Source: an uncultured Acidimicrobiales bacterium
GTDB lineage: Bacteria > Actinomycetota > Acidimicrobiia > Acidimicrobiales > SHLQ01
Reading direction: 5' to 3'
DNA: 64,000 nt
Assembly (NCBI GenBank): GCA_938015295.1
Contig: CALLQB010000035.1
Coordinates: 62,001-126,000 of the forward strand
Under the pieces are notes generated by a model. The model did not search any database. It was given only the letters and a program-made list of their open reading frames with translations, and had not been told where the DNA came from. Position 1 is the first letter of the stretch. Each line of letters begins with the position of its first letter. This document shows positions 36,779 to 45,183 of this stretch, in pieces. The position numbers were made by a program, and so were the translations under genes.

Positions 36779-37384
36779 TTACTCGGGCCGGTGAACACCA
36801 TCTTCAGTAACAACGATATCGAGTGGAACGTCCCACGCTTGTTCGGGTACGCGGTCGACGCGTTGCCCCTCATGGGCGAGACCTACTAGGAGCGGGCCCG
36901 ACGATGCGTCCGCGATAGCCGATTGTCGTGCAGCGAATGCTCGGTCGTAATAACCAGCGCCCATACCAATTCGGTACCCGCGGCCATCGAAGGCGACCAA
37001 GGGCACGAGGACAACATCGAGTTGCATAGGAGCAAGGCCCGGGGCCGTCGGCGGGGGTTCTTCGATGCCATAGCGGTTGAGCACCATTGGGTGTTCGTCG
37101 GCAAAGAGTTTGAACTCCATCGTGAAGTCATCGCCAATGAGCGGTAGGTAGGTTGCGGCAACAAGAAGAGCGAGTGTTGGTGCAGGATCGAGCTCGCCTC
37201 CAACAGCGACGTATGCGCCGACGGTTCTTGCTGCCGTGACTTCAGCGATCGTAAGGGTGGCCTGTGCGACCCTTGTCGCGTGGTCGAGTTGTTCGTCGAT
37301 CGACAGCGTTGAGCGGAAGTGTCGCTTCGCTCGGCGAATTGCTGGCGCACCATCGCCCAAATCGGCGGCCGGTTCAGTCATCAT
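36779..37384 (-). CDS. fau: 5-formyltetrahydrofolate cyclo-ligase
   Basis: Enzyme of 201 residues that converts 5-formyl-THF to 5,10-methenyl-THF using ATP. The signature GMGAGYYDRAFA (about residues 141-152) is the phosphate/folate loop, and the N-terminal AKRHFRSTLSIDEQLDHA segment fits the family helix. The C-terminal DRVPEQAWDVPLDIVVTE block is also typical. It is transcribed toward trkA with an 83-nt gap; whether the two share a transcript is unclear. Confidence 0.93.
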   Translation of the reverse strand: MMTEPAADLGDGAPAIRRAKRHFRSTLSIDEQLDHATRVAQATLTIAEVTAARTVGAYVAVGGELDPAPTLALLVAATYLPLIGDDFTMEFKLFADEHPMVLNRYGIEEPPPTAPGLAPMQLDVVLVPLVAFDGRGYRIGMGAGYYDRAFAARQSAIADASSGPLLVGLAHEGQRVDRVPEQAWDVPLDIVVTEDGVHRPE

Positions 37385-37539
37385 GCATGTCCTGTAGTTG
37401 GAGGCAGGAGCAAGACCACGCAGGTTCTTTCCTTGCGTGTTTGTGCCGTGCTCCCGCCAACATTACCTTTGATCCGTTACCGATTGGCGGGTGCGGCTTG
37501 TCCGCGAACCTGTCGGCCCTTTGAAGGAGTCCAAATCTT

Positions 37540-39636
37540 TTGAGTTCAATTCCAATTCTCGCCCTGATTTCAGCGTTAGCCGCTCTCGGCGTCGCTGGGT
37601 TCTTCTTTTCCAGCGTGAAGAAGGCGTCTCCTGGCGACGAGCGCATGGTCTTCCTCATGACCGAGATCCAAAAAGGTGCAAGGGCTTTCCTGAAAGCCGA
37701 ATACACCTGGGTATCGGTCTTTGTGGTGATCATGATCGTCCTTCTGGCGATCGTCATCGATCCTCTCGCGTCGGTTACCTACTTCGTCGGCGCGGTGCTT
37801 TCTGCCACTGCCGGCTATGTCGGTATGACCGTCGCTACCATGGCTAACGCCCGCACCACCGAGGCTGCGAAGGAGGGGCCCGGAAAGGCCCTTCCCATTG
37901 CCTTTCGTGGTGGCGCTGTTATGGGCTTCTCGGTAGCTGGCCTTGCGTTGCTCGGCCTGATGGCCGTCTACATCGTCTTTGTGCAGATGTTAGAGGTCGA
38001 CAATGCCTTTGAGATCGTCACCGCATACGGCTTGGGCGCATCGTCGATCGCCTTGTTCTCCCGTGTGGGCGGCGGTATCTACACCAAGGCAGCCGACGTA
38101 GGCGCCGACCTTGTTGGCAAGGTCGAGGCCGGAATCCCCGAAGACGACCCACGAAACCCAGCGACTATTGCTGACAACGTGGGCGACAACGTCGGCGATG
38201 TCGCTGGTATGGGCGCCGACCTCTTCGAAAGTTACGCCGGCTCGATCATTGCGCCGATTTCGCTGACCGCCTTTGCGATCGGCCTCGCTGCCGACGACAT
38301 CGGCGACGACGCTCTTTCGCTGCTTATGTTCCCAATGGCCATTGCCTTTGTCGGCATGATTGCCTCGATCATTGGTTCGTTCCTTGTCAAGGGCGGCGAC
38401 AGCACCGATTCCAAGGCGCTTAGCCGGGCGTTGCACATGGGCACCAACGTGGCCATGGGCATCACCATTGTTGCGACCATCGGTATTTCGTTCTGGCTCT
38501 TTGGCGACAGCGATGCCTTCGATAACCCGATTGGCCTCGCAATTTCAGTTATTGGTGGGCTGGTTGTTGGTTGGGCGCTCGGCAAAACCGCCGAGTATTA
38601 CACCTCCGACCACTTCGGCCCTGTCCAGAAAATCGCTGCGCAAACCGAAACCGGACCAGCGACCACGATTCTCGCCGGTATTAGTGCAGGCATGGTCTCG
38701 GTCGCCTCGTCGGTCGTGCTCATCCTTGTTGGCGTCGGCGTGGCCTACTGGGGCGGCGAGTATGCGTTCGCCGACGACATTCAGAGCCTCGAAGGCGGTA
38801 TCTACGGAATCGCTGTTGCCGCTATCGGCATGCTTGCAACCACCGGTGTGGTTGTATCGGTCGATGCGTATGGGCCGATTGCTGACAACGCCGGCGGCAT
38901 CGCAGAAATGGCCGATCTCGATCCGTCAGTCCGCGAAGTCACCGACGCTCTCGACAGCCTCGGCAACACCACTGCAGCCATTGCGAAGGGGTTCGCCGTT
39001 GGTTCGGCGGCGCTCACTGCGCTTGCGCTGTTCAAGAGCTTCGAGTTCGCCATCCGTGAAGCCGGTGGCGAGCTGAACCTCAACATTGGCGAGGTCGACG
39101 TCTTCATTGGTCTGTTCCTTGGCGCAGGCCTGCCGTTCCTGTTTGCCGCACTCACCATCGATGCCGTTGGTCGTGCCGCGAACGAAATGATTGAGGAAGT
39201 CCGGCGCCAGTTCAGGGAGATTCCGGGACTTCGTGAAGGCAAAGAAGGGGTCATCCCCGATTCGGCCCGATGCGTCGAGATCTCAACCGCAGCATCACTG
39301 AAAGAAATGATTATCCCCGGTGCACTCGCAATCGTGGTGCCACTGGCAGTTGGTTTCGTCAGCGTCGATGCGCTCGGCGGCTTGCTGGCTGGCGCTCTTG
39401 TCACCGGCTTCGCACTGGCCATCTTTATGGCTAACGCCGGTGGTGCCTGGGACAACGCCAAGAAGTACATCGAAGCTGGCGCCCATGGCGGAAAAGGCGG
39501 CGATCAGCACAAGGCAGCGGTTGTCGGCGACACCGTTGGCGATCCGTTTAAAGACACCTCTGGTCCGGCCATGAACATTTTGTTGAAGGTCATGACCATC
39601 GTTTCTCTGGTATTCGCTTCGGCGTTCGTCGGCTAA
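37540..39636 (+). CDS. hppA: membrane-bound ion-translocating pyrophosphatase (K+-dependent-type signature)
   Basis: Polytopic enzyme of 698 residues that couples PPi hydrolysis to ion pumping. The substrate site is intact: GGGIYTKAADVGADLVGK (about residues 176-193) and EDDPRNPATIADNVGDNVGD, and near the C-terminus DTVGDPFKDTSGPAMN. At GNTTAAIAKG (about 475-484) the position occupied by Lys in K+-independent enzymes is Ala479, with Ala482 three residues on, which fits the K+-dependent class. Whether H+ or Na+ is pumped I cannot decide. Translation starts at TTG (37540) with GAAGGAG about 10 nt upstream. A strong terminator follows. Confidence 0.95.
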   Translation: MSSIPILALISALAALGVAGFFFSSVKKASPGDERMVFLMTEIQKGARAFLKAEYTWVSVFVVIMIVLLAIVIDPLASVTYFVGAVLSATAGYVGMTVATMANARTTEAAKEGPGKALPIAFRGGAVMGFSVAGLALLGLMAVYIVFVQMLEVDNAFEIVTAYGLGASSIALFSRVGGGIYTKAADVGADLVGKVEAGIPEDDPRNPATIADNVGDNVGDVAGMGADLFESYAGSIIAPISLTAFAIGLAADDIGDDALSLLMFPMAIAFVGMIASIIGSFLVKGGDSTDSKALSRALHMGTNVAMGITIVATIGISFWLFGDSDAFDNPIGLAISVIGGLVVGWALGKTAEYYTSDHFGPVQKIAAQTETGPATTILAGISAGMVSVASSVVLILVGVGVAYWGGEYAFADDIQSLEGGIYGIAVAAIGMLATTGVVVSVDAYGPIADNAGGIAEMADLDPSVREVTDALDSLGNTTAAIAKGFAVGSAALTALALFKSFEFAIREAGGELNLNIGEVDVFIGLFLGAGLPFLFAALTIDAVGRAANEMIEEVRRQFREIPGLREGKEGVIPDSARCVEISTAASLKEMIIPGALAIVVPLAVGFVSVDALGGLLAGALVTGFALAIFMANAGGAWDNAKKYIEAGAHGGKGGDQHKAAVVGDTVGDPFKDTSGPAMNILLKVMTIVSLVFASAFVG

Positions 39637-39659
39637 ACGAACACAACGACAAAACGAAA

Positions 39660-39700
39660 GGAGCCCCGGCAACAACCGTTGCCGGGGCTCCTTCTCTTTT
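39660..39700 (+). terminator. Rho-independent terminator after hppA (probably bidirectional)
   Basis: GGAGCCCCGGCAAC (39660-39673) and GTTGCCGGGGCTCC (39678-39691) form a perfect 14-bp stem around a 4-nt loop, followed by TTCTCTTTT. On the other strand the stem is followed by CTTTCGTTTT, so it may also end the convergent gene at 39726-40157. Confidence 0.93.
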
Positions 39701-39725
39701 GGTCGCTTTGTTCGCTTTTGGGCGT

Positions 39726-40157
39726 TTAGCCAACCCGCTTGCGGCTCGGGTGGCGGCGCTTTGCTGCTCGGCGACGACCATTGCGGTCGAGGCCACCATC
39801 TTGGGTGAGGGGTTCTCGCAGCTCGATGATCTGCTCGGCGCTAACCGGCAGTGCGCCGACGAGCGCCCACATGGTTTCGGGAACGCTGCCTGGCAACTCG
39901 ATACCCGCCACCAGGCACCAATCGACAACATCGATCCACAACAGTTCTCGAACTGTCGACGCGGTCCACCAGCGAAACGGCTCGTCGCGCTCGGCCTTCG
40001 CCGCCAAGATGATGGTCAGCACCTCACGGTCGATCGGCACGCCAGAGGCGAAACACTGCTCGATAAGCTGCCGTCGGAACCGGCGCTGATCGGCGCTCAG
40101 CACGTTGCTGGCGGCAATGGTTTGACAGGACTGTTGGCCAGGGGTTGTTGACTGCAT
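39726..40157 (-). CDS. hypothetical protein, helical, basic C-terminus
   Basis: Protein of 143 residues, no signal peptide or membrane span. The middle is rich in aromatic and aliphatic residues (FRWWTASTVRELLWIDVVDWC), suggesting a compact helical domain, and the last 25 residues are strongly basic (GRRRAAKRRHPSRKRVG), which could contact nucleic acid. I do not recognise the family. The composition and the convergent placement with hppA around a shared terminator support a real gene. The first 20 residues may be extra; an internal start is possible. Confidence 0.6.
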   Translation of the reverse strand: MQSTTPGQQSCQTIAASNVLSADQRRFRRQLIEQCFASGVPIDREVLTIILAAKAERDEPFRWWTASTVRELLWIDVVDWCLVAGIELPGSVPETMWALVGALPVSAEQIIELREPLTQDGGLDRNGRRRAAKRRHPSRKRVG

Positions 40158-40235
40158 ACAACAATCATGCAGACAGCCTATGACAGGCTCGGCCGATTTC
40201 GACGCCTTGTTTTGCTAAACGTGCAGCTCAGAGGG

Positions 40236-41021
40236 CTAAAAAGATTCCTTGTCTACTTCGTTATTGAGGAACTCGAGAAGCAGACTGGCGAGTGCATCAG
40301 CATGGGGCCGCTGCGAGAAAAGATGGTCGGCGCCCTCGACAGTTCGAAGGAGTGCGCCCTCCCCCGCGGCTGCCACGAGATCCGCACCATTTTGTGGACT
40401 GACGACCGTATCGTTGCCCGCAACGATGGCGAGGTAGGGCCGTGCGAGCCCGCGTGCGGCGCGTAGAACATCATGCGCCTCGAGGTCGTCAAGGAACGTC
40501 TGGCCGAGGCAGAAGGGCTCGCCACCCAACGAGACCTCAGCTTTACCCACTGCGGCGATGGTGGACTCGTGGTCGGTGAAAAGATGTCGAACGTGGTCGA
40601 CCGAACTTGGCGAGGCAATAGTGACGATGCTTGTGACCGTTTTGAGGCGGTGGGCGGCGAGTAGCGCTGCGGACCCACCGAGACTATGACCGACGAGCGC
40701 ACACGGACCGAACCCGAGAGCAATGAGGGTCATGGCTGCACGGCTCAGGTCAGAGACATTCGAGCTCACACTGGTGGCCTCGAAGGCTCCGCCTGACTCG
40801 CCAAGACCCGTAAAGTCGAAGCGAAACGCCGCGTACCCGCCACGGGCAAGATCCTTTGCAAGTCGAACATTGGTGCGAACATCTTTGCCACACGAAAAGC
40901 AGTGTGCGAGCAGCACAGCGCCCTTTGGGACGCCGACGGCTCGGTGTAAGACGCCGCTCAAGGTCGCTCCTGTGCCGCCCACGAAGGACACGGTTTCTTC
41001 TGGCGGCGGTGATGTAGTCAT
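40236..41021 (-). CDS. alpha/beta hydrolase (OsmC-associated/serine aminopeptidase-like)
   Basis: Hydrolase of 261 residues. The strand-loop VLLAHCFSCGKD near residue 37 and FDFTGLGESGG precede the nucleophile elbow ALVGHSLGGSAAL (Ser about 113), with a late acid near VAGNDTVV and His in VEGADHLFSQRP. The HCFSCGKD loop is typical of hydrolases that occur alone or fused to OsmC domains; no OsmC domain is present here. The ATG at 41021 (MTTSPPPEE) is better than the longer frame from 41057. Substrate unknown. Confidence 0.85.
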   Translation of the reverse strand: MTTSPPPEETVSFVGGTGATLSGVLHRAVGVPKGAVLLAHCFSCGKDVRTNVRLAKDLARGGYAAFRFDFTGLGESGGAFEATSVSSNVSDLSRAAMTLIALGFGPCALVGHSLGGSAALLAAHRLKTVTSIVTIASPSSVDHVRHLFTDHESTIAAVGKAEVSLGGEPFCLGQTFLDDLEAHDVLRAARGLARPYLAIVAGNDTVVSPQNGADLVAAAGEGALLRTVEGADHLFSQRPHADALASLLLEFLNNEVDKESF

Positions 41022-41156
41022 GCACTTCTCATAACAGTCGGGATAAATTGCGGACAAAAGCTCAGCTTCGATGTTTGTGTGCCGACGGGCCTACCACAAG
41101 GGAATCGGGCGGAATCCGGGGCCACTTGTTTCCGACAACAAACCTGGAGAGTGGTA

Positions 41157-41681
41157 ATGGTAGATCACACAAACAACCACAACCTCGGCACCCCCACAAA
41201 GGCCGACGCCCCGGCACCTGCGCCCACGCGACGGGTTAAGGCACTCACCGGGGCGATGCAATGGCGTCACCTACTCGCCGAAGAAGACCTGCGGTGCGAA
41301 CGAACCGGCTTTCAGGCAGGTGTTATCAGTATCGATCACGGGCCAAGCCACGCAGTGGGCATCGACAATGTTTCGTCCGATGCGGCCGACGCGCGAACCA
41401 ACAAGATCGTGAACCTGCTCCAAGACCAGCTCGAGTTCACCAATCGTGTCGGCGTGCTCTCCCCACACGAGATCTCTGTGTTGATCATCCCCGTGGCCGA
41501 TGTTGGCGCCACAGAACGATGCGCCAACGCTATCGATGCTGCACTGCGCTCCGTGGGCATCCACGCCGCCATTGGTTTCGCACTCCGACGTCAAGACGGC
41601 AACGGTATCTTGGGTGCTGCTGCACGCGCCGACGCTTGTGCAGCCGTCGCCCACAGCCGTCAGCTTCGTCTAAGCGTCTAA
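41157..41681 (+). CDS. degenerate GGDEF-like domain protein
   Basis: Soluble protein of 174 residues with a GGAGAG site just before the ATG. After a 30-residue Pro/Ala/Thr-rich lead it follows the diguanylate-cyclase fold pattern: LTGAMQWRHLLAEEDLRCERTG, then a beta strand GVISIDHGPSHAVGIDN, and GVLSPHEISVLIIPV where an active enzyme would have GGDEF. The active-site residues are therefore lost (SPHEI), so it cannot be expected to make c-di-GMP. It might bind a nucleotide or act as a structural partner. The fold assignment is mine and tentative. Its stop overlaps the convergent J-domain gene by 4 nt. Confidence 0.55.
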   Translation: MVDHTNNHNLGTPTKADAPAPAPTRRVKALTGAMQWRHLLAEEDLRCERTGFQAGVISIDHGPSHAVGIDNVSSDAADARTNKIVNLLQDQLEFTNRVGVLSPHEISVLIIPVADVGATERCANAIDAALRSVGIHAAIGFALRRQDGNGILGAAARADACAAVAHSRQLRLSV

Positions 41682-42229
41682 GCGTCGGCTTGACGCTGCA
41701 AAGCGTCGCGAATCCGGCGCACAACTTCAGCCAGATCGGGCGGTGTCTCGGTGCCCATGGACTCGAGGGTGAAAGACGCTTCGGTAAAGGAGCCCCGACC
41801 TTGCAAGTTGACCACCAGTTGGCTGGCCGGAGACCCGTCGAGCGACACTACTGCTTCAAGATATCCCGAACTGTCGTCTCTGAACGTCAATGTGCCGACC
41901 ACATCCAACGCGTGCGCAAGGCGGATGAAAAGCTCATCGGCAGGCATTTCGACCGCCAAACCATCGTCGATAACCACAACATCGTCGCGGGTAGCTTGGC
42001 CCTCGGAAGTACCAAGAGAAGTCTCGTCGGGGGCTATCTCCAAAACCGCCATCGCTTGGTTGAAAAGGACGGTCAGATCGTTACCAACAGGTCCGATGAT
42101 GTCAGGGTGGTTCGCCCGCACCAAGCGCCGATACCGCAGCCTGGCTTCGGTCGGCGAAACGTCGAAACCGAGCCCGAGAATTTCGCATGCCTGCAGCCGG
42201 TCCACAACCTCCAGCATCGCATGAAACAT
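41678..42229 (-). CDS. J-domain-like protein
   Basis: Protein of 183 residues. The N-terminal 65 residues match a DnaJ domain: CEILGLGFDVSPTEARLRYRRLVRANHPD, with the HPD motif that stimulates Hsp70 (DnaK) ATPase, and a final helix FNQAMAVLE. The remaining 115 residues are an acidic alpha/beta domain (GYLEAVVSLDGSPASQLVV) that I do not recognise; no Gly/Phe or zinc-finger region is present. It may therefore be a specialised co-chaperone. The ATG at 42229 avoids overlap with the start region of the divergent UbiB-like gene; a second ATG at 42217 is also possible. Confidence 0.65.
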   Translation of the reverse strand: MFHAMLEVVDRLQACEILGLGFDVSPTEARLRYRRLVRANHPDIIGPVGNDLTVLFNQAMAVLEIAPDETSLGTSEGQATRDDVVVIDDGLAVEMPADELFIRLAHALDVVGTLTFRDDSSGYLEAVVSLDGSPASQLVVNLQGRGSFTEASFTLESMGTETPPDLAEVVRRIRDALQRQADA

Positions 42230-42305
42230 CCCGTCGCCAAACGCGCGCCCGATGTCACCGCCACAGCGGTCACCGCGACGCCGCGACCTATGGAAGCCTC
42301 CTAAG

Positions 42306-43826
42306 ATGAAGCTCGCCCGCCTCTTCGGCCTCGCATCGGTAGTCCTCCCATCGGTAGCCCTTGTCGCCAGACACCTGATGGCTTCTCGGAGGGCCGCAAC
42401 GGCAGTCGATGGTCTCGGCGACGGTTCGACGCAGCCGGGCAAAGGTGGCGTAAGCAAAACAACACGTTTCGACCGCAACCGAGCAGTCGCGCTGATGTCG
42501 ACCCGCCTAGGTCTCGAGGCCGCTGCGCACAAAGCGCGACGTGTTGTCACCCCCAAGGAGCGCCGTGAAGATCTCGACGCAGAGTTCCAAGCGCGCACAG
42601 CGCAACACATCGCCGATCAGCTCGGAGAGATGAAAGGCGCGCTCATGAAGCTTGGCCAGATGGCCAGCTATCTTGACGACGGACTGCCTGAACCGGTCAA
42701 GCTCGCGCTTGGCCAGCTACAACAGGACGCGCCGCCAATGGACGCCGAGCTCGCACGATGGGCGGTCGAAAAAGAGCTTGGGTTTGATCTCGATTCGATC
42801 TTTGCCGACTTCTCGCCCGAGCCGATCGCCGCAGCGTCGATTGGCCAGGTGCATCGCGCGACAACCCACGATGGACGCGAGGTCGTCGTCAAGGTGCAAT
42901 ACCCCGGCATCGACGACGCCATCGCTGCTGACCTCGACAACACCGACTTGCTTGGTCGCATCATGTCGATGATCTTTCCTGGCCTCGATCCGGGACCATT
43001 GGCCGAAGAGCTAAAGATCCGCATCGGCGAAGAACTCGACTACGAAATGGAAGCAGCCAATCAGAAACATTTTGCCGACTTCTACCGGGGTCATCCGTTC
43101 ATTCACGTGCCCGAAGTGTTCGACGATTTATCGTCGAAACGAGTGCTTACCACCGAGTTTGCCGAGGGGGCCAGGTTCTCCGAACTCGAAACCTGGAGCC
43201 AAGAAGAGCAGAACTTGGCTGCAGAGACGATGTTCCGCTTTGTCTTTCGTAGCTTGTATCGGTTGCGGGCCTTCAATGGCGATCCGCATCCCGGGAACTA
43301 TCTGTTTCGTCCGGGCGGACACGTAACGTTTCTCGATTTTGGTCTCGTGCGGCGATTCGATGAACAAGAGACCGATTTCTTTGGCCAGCTGATTCAATCG
43401 GTACTGGCTGATCAGCAACCGGAGTTCCGCGCCGCTCTTGAAGATGGCGGTCTACTCCAACGCGACGCTCCTTTCTCCGATGCTGAAATCCATGAGTGGT
43501 TTCTGCATTTCTACGAAATCGTGCGAAACGATGGACCAATGACCCTCGACGCCGAGTATGCGTCGGAGACGCTTCGGCGTACCTTTGATCACAAGACGAA
43601 CCAGATCCTCAAATATGCGAACGTCCCTCCTTCGTTCGCGTTGATTCAGCGCATCAACCTCGGGTTGTATGCACTGCTCGCTCACCTCGAAGCCACCGCC
43701 AATTGGCGGCGGATCGCCGGTGAACTTTGGCCGTGGGTGAACGGCGAGCCGTCAACGCCAAAAGGACATCAAGAAGCGACCTGGCTGGCCGCAAAGGACG
43801 CTTCGGGTCAGATCGGACCCGGCTGA
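42306..43826 (+). CDS. UbiB/ABC1/AarF-type atypical kinase
   Basis: Protein of 506 residues with the ABC1/UbiB fold. The family's KxGQ motif is MKLGQMASYLDD (about residues 117-128), the alanine-rich loop is AAASIGQVHRA, and the kinase core shows VVVKVQYPG, GDPHPGNYLF for the catalytic loop and FLDFGLVRRF for the metal loop. UbiB proteins are ATPases linked to quinone or lipid metabolism; as menaquinone genes occur here (MenB) a lipid or quinone role is plausible. A single hydrophobic N-terminal segment may anchor it. The start at 42306 follows the family; its 3' end overlaps the convergent cfa gene by 19 nt. Confidence 0.92.
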   Translation: MKLARLFGLASVVLPSVALVARHLMASRRAATAVDGLGDGSTQPGKGGVSKTTRFDRNRAVALMSTRLGLEAAAHKARRVVTPKERREDLDAEFQARTAQHIADQLGEMKGALMKLGQMASYLDDGLPEPVKLALGQLQQDAPPMDAELARWAVEKELGFDLDSIFADFSPEPIAAASIGQVHRATTHDGREVVVKVQYPGIDDAIAADLDNTDLLGRIMSMIFPGLDPGPLAEELKIRIGEELDYEMEAANQKHFADFYRGHPFIHVPEVFDDLSSKRVLTTEFAEGARFSELETWSQEEQNLAAETMFRFVFRSLYRLRAFNGDPHPGNYLFRPGGHVTFLDFGLVRRFDEQETDFFGQLIQSVLADQQPEFRAALEDGGLLQRDAPFSDAEIHEWFLHFYEIVRNDGPMTLDAEYASETLRRTFDHKTNQILKYANVPPSFALIQRINLGLYALLAHLEATANWRRIAGELWPWVNGEPSTPKGHQEATWLAAKDASGQIGPG

Positions 43827-45091
43827 CCGGGGCCGAAGTCGACACGAAGTGGCATCGCGGACGCTCCGCCACCCAAAGACTTCACACCAAGAATCTGCGT
43901 AAGGTTGAACTCGTTTGTCTCAAACCCGAGCGCCGAACCTGCCATGTAGAGCCGCCACACCCTCGCCCTACCCGGACTCGTCAACCGAACAGCGTCGGTC
44001 CAACGTTCCTCCAGTCGCTTCACCCACTCGCGAAGCGTGAGCGCGTAGTGCTCGCGGAAAGAGTCGACGTGCCGCACTTCGAGACCGCTTCGGTTCATCG
44101 CCGAAACAACCTGACCAGTCTCGAGGAGCTCGCCATCAGGAAAAACAAACCGGCCGACGAATCCCCTCGGGTCTACCCGTGCCTGCGCCTGTTCGATCGA
44201 CCGGTTAATGGCATGGTTGAGCACGCGTCCGCCGGGCACAAGTAACGAGTGGATCTGGCCAAAGTACTCGGCGAGTCGGCGCTCGCCGACGTGTTCGAAC
44301 ATGCCAATAGATGACACTGCGTCGAACGGGTCGTCGTCGATGTCGCGGTAGTCCTGATACCGAATCTCGATATGGTCAGCGAGGCCGGCAAGCGCAACGC
44401 GCTTGGCCGCCAGCTCCTGTTGCTCGCGGCTAATAGTGACACCCACCACGTCGACGCCGTAGTTGCGTGCTGCGTGGATGGCCATCGACCCCCAACCACA
44501 GCCGATATCGAGGAGGCGCATACCGTGCCGAAGTCCAAGCTTGCGGCAGATCAGATCGTACTTGTTCCATTGTGCCTGCTCGAGCGAATCCTCCGGCGAA
44601 TTGTAGACAGCGCAGGAGTAGGTCATCGAGCTATCGAGGAACAGCTCGTAGAATTCATTCGACACGTCATAGTGCGAAGAGATCGATGCAGCGTCGCGCG
44701 TCCTGGTATGCACCCGACCAGCAATACGGATCTCTTCGGGGGGCGGAGGCGGCGGGCGGAGGTTGACGAGGTCGCGAACGCTGCCTAGCCCCAGAACGCG
44801 AGCTGTATCTGCGAGCATGGTGCGATCGATCGGGACCTTACCGACCCTGTCGCGCAGTCCGAGCACGCCGTAGATGTCGCCGATGATTTCCACATCACCA
44901 GCAACAAACGCTCGCCCGAAGGCGAGTTCGGACGCTCGACCCAAGATCACTCGGCGAAAGAAGTCGGGCGACACGATGCGAGCCGTCGTCTCGGCGGCTG
45001 CGTCACCAACAATGGTGCCGTCGTAGACCTCTACCCGAAGACCTGCATAGTCCTCGCCCAACAAACTCCGTAGTAACCGCTCAGTATGCAT
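43808..45091 (-). CDS. cfa: cyclopropane-fatty-acyl-phospholipid synthase family protein
   Basis: SAM-dependent enzyme of 427 residues that methylates unsaturated acyl chains of phospholipids to cyclopropane (or methyl-branched) forms. HYDVSNEFYELFLDSSMTYSCAVY is the substrate-side block and LLDIGCGWGSMAIHAA (about residues 190-205) the SAM loop, with SIGMFEHVGERRLAEYF later. The N-terminal 120 residues match the non-catalytic domain. The ATG at 45091 has GGGGGAG 8 nt upstream; the GTG at 45100 is too close to it. It lies next to UbiB in a convergent arrangement. Confidence 0.93.
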   Translation of the reverse strand: MHTERLLRSLLGEDYAGLRVEVYDGTIVGDAAAETTARIVSPDFFRRVILGRASELAFGRAFVAGDVEIIGDIYGVLGLRDRVGKVPIDRTMLADTARVLGLGSVRDLVNLRPPPPPPEEIRIAGRVHTRTRDAASISSHYDVSNEFYELFLDSSMTYSCAVYNSPEDSLEQAQWNKYDLICRKLGLRHGMRLLDIGCGWGSMAIHAARNYGVDVVGVTISREQQELAAKRVALAGLADHIEIRYQDYRDIDDDPFDAVSSIGMFEHVGERRLAEYFGQIHSLLVPGGRVLNHAINRSIEQAQARVDPRGFVGRFVFPDGELLETGQVVSAMNRSGLEVRHVDSFREHYALTLREWVKRLEERWTDAVRLTSPGRARVWRLYMAGSALGFETNEFNLTQILGVKSLGGGASAMPLRVDFGPGQPGPI

Positions 45092-45112
45092 GAGTAGCAC
45101 TCCCCCGTGCTC

Positions 45113-45133
45113 GCCGTCTTGTCCCCAGACGGC
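45113..45133. terminator. small hairpin between the pfkB-like and cfa genes
   Basis: GCCGTCT (45113-45119) and AGACGGC (45127-45133) flank a 7-nt loop. On the plus strand a T-run (GATTTTT) follows 9 nt later, but there is no plus-strand gene here; on the minus strand, where both neighbours are read, it has no T-tract. It may weakly separate the two genes or may be chance. Confidence 0.3.
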
Positions 45134-45183
45134 CTCTCAAGATTTTTACCGAACCAAGGAATCATGCGCAAGCGGATTCGATG

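Noticed and set aside
36741-36809. 22-codon plus-strand frame with a GGGAGGG site between trkA and fau
   Set aside because: It overlaps the 3' end of fau and has no further support; the purine-rich word is probably part of the trkA leader.
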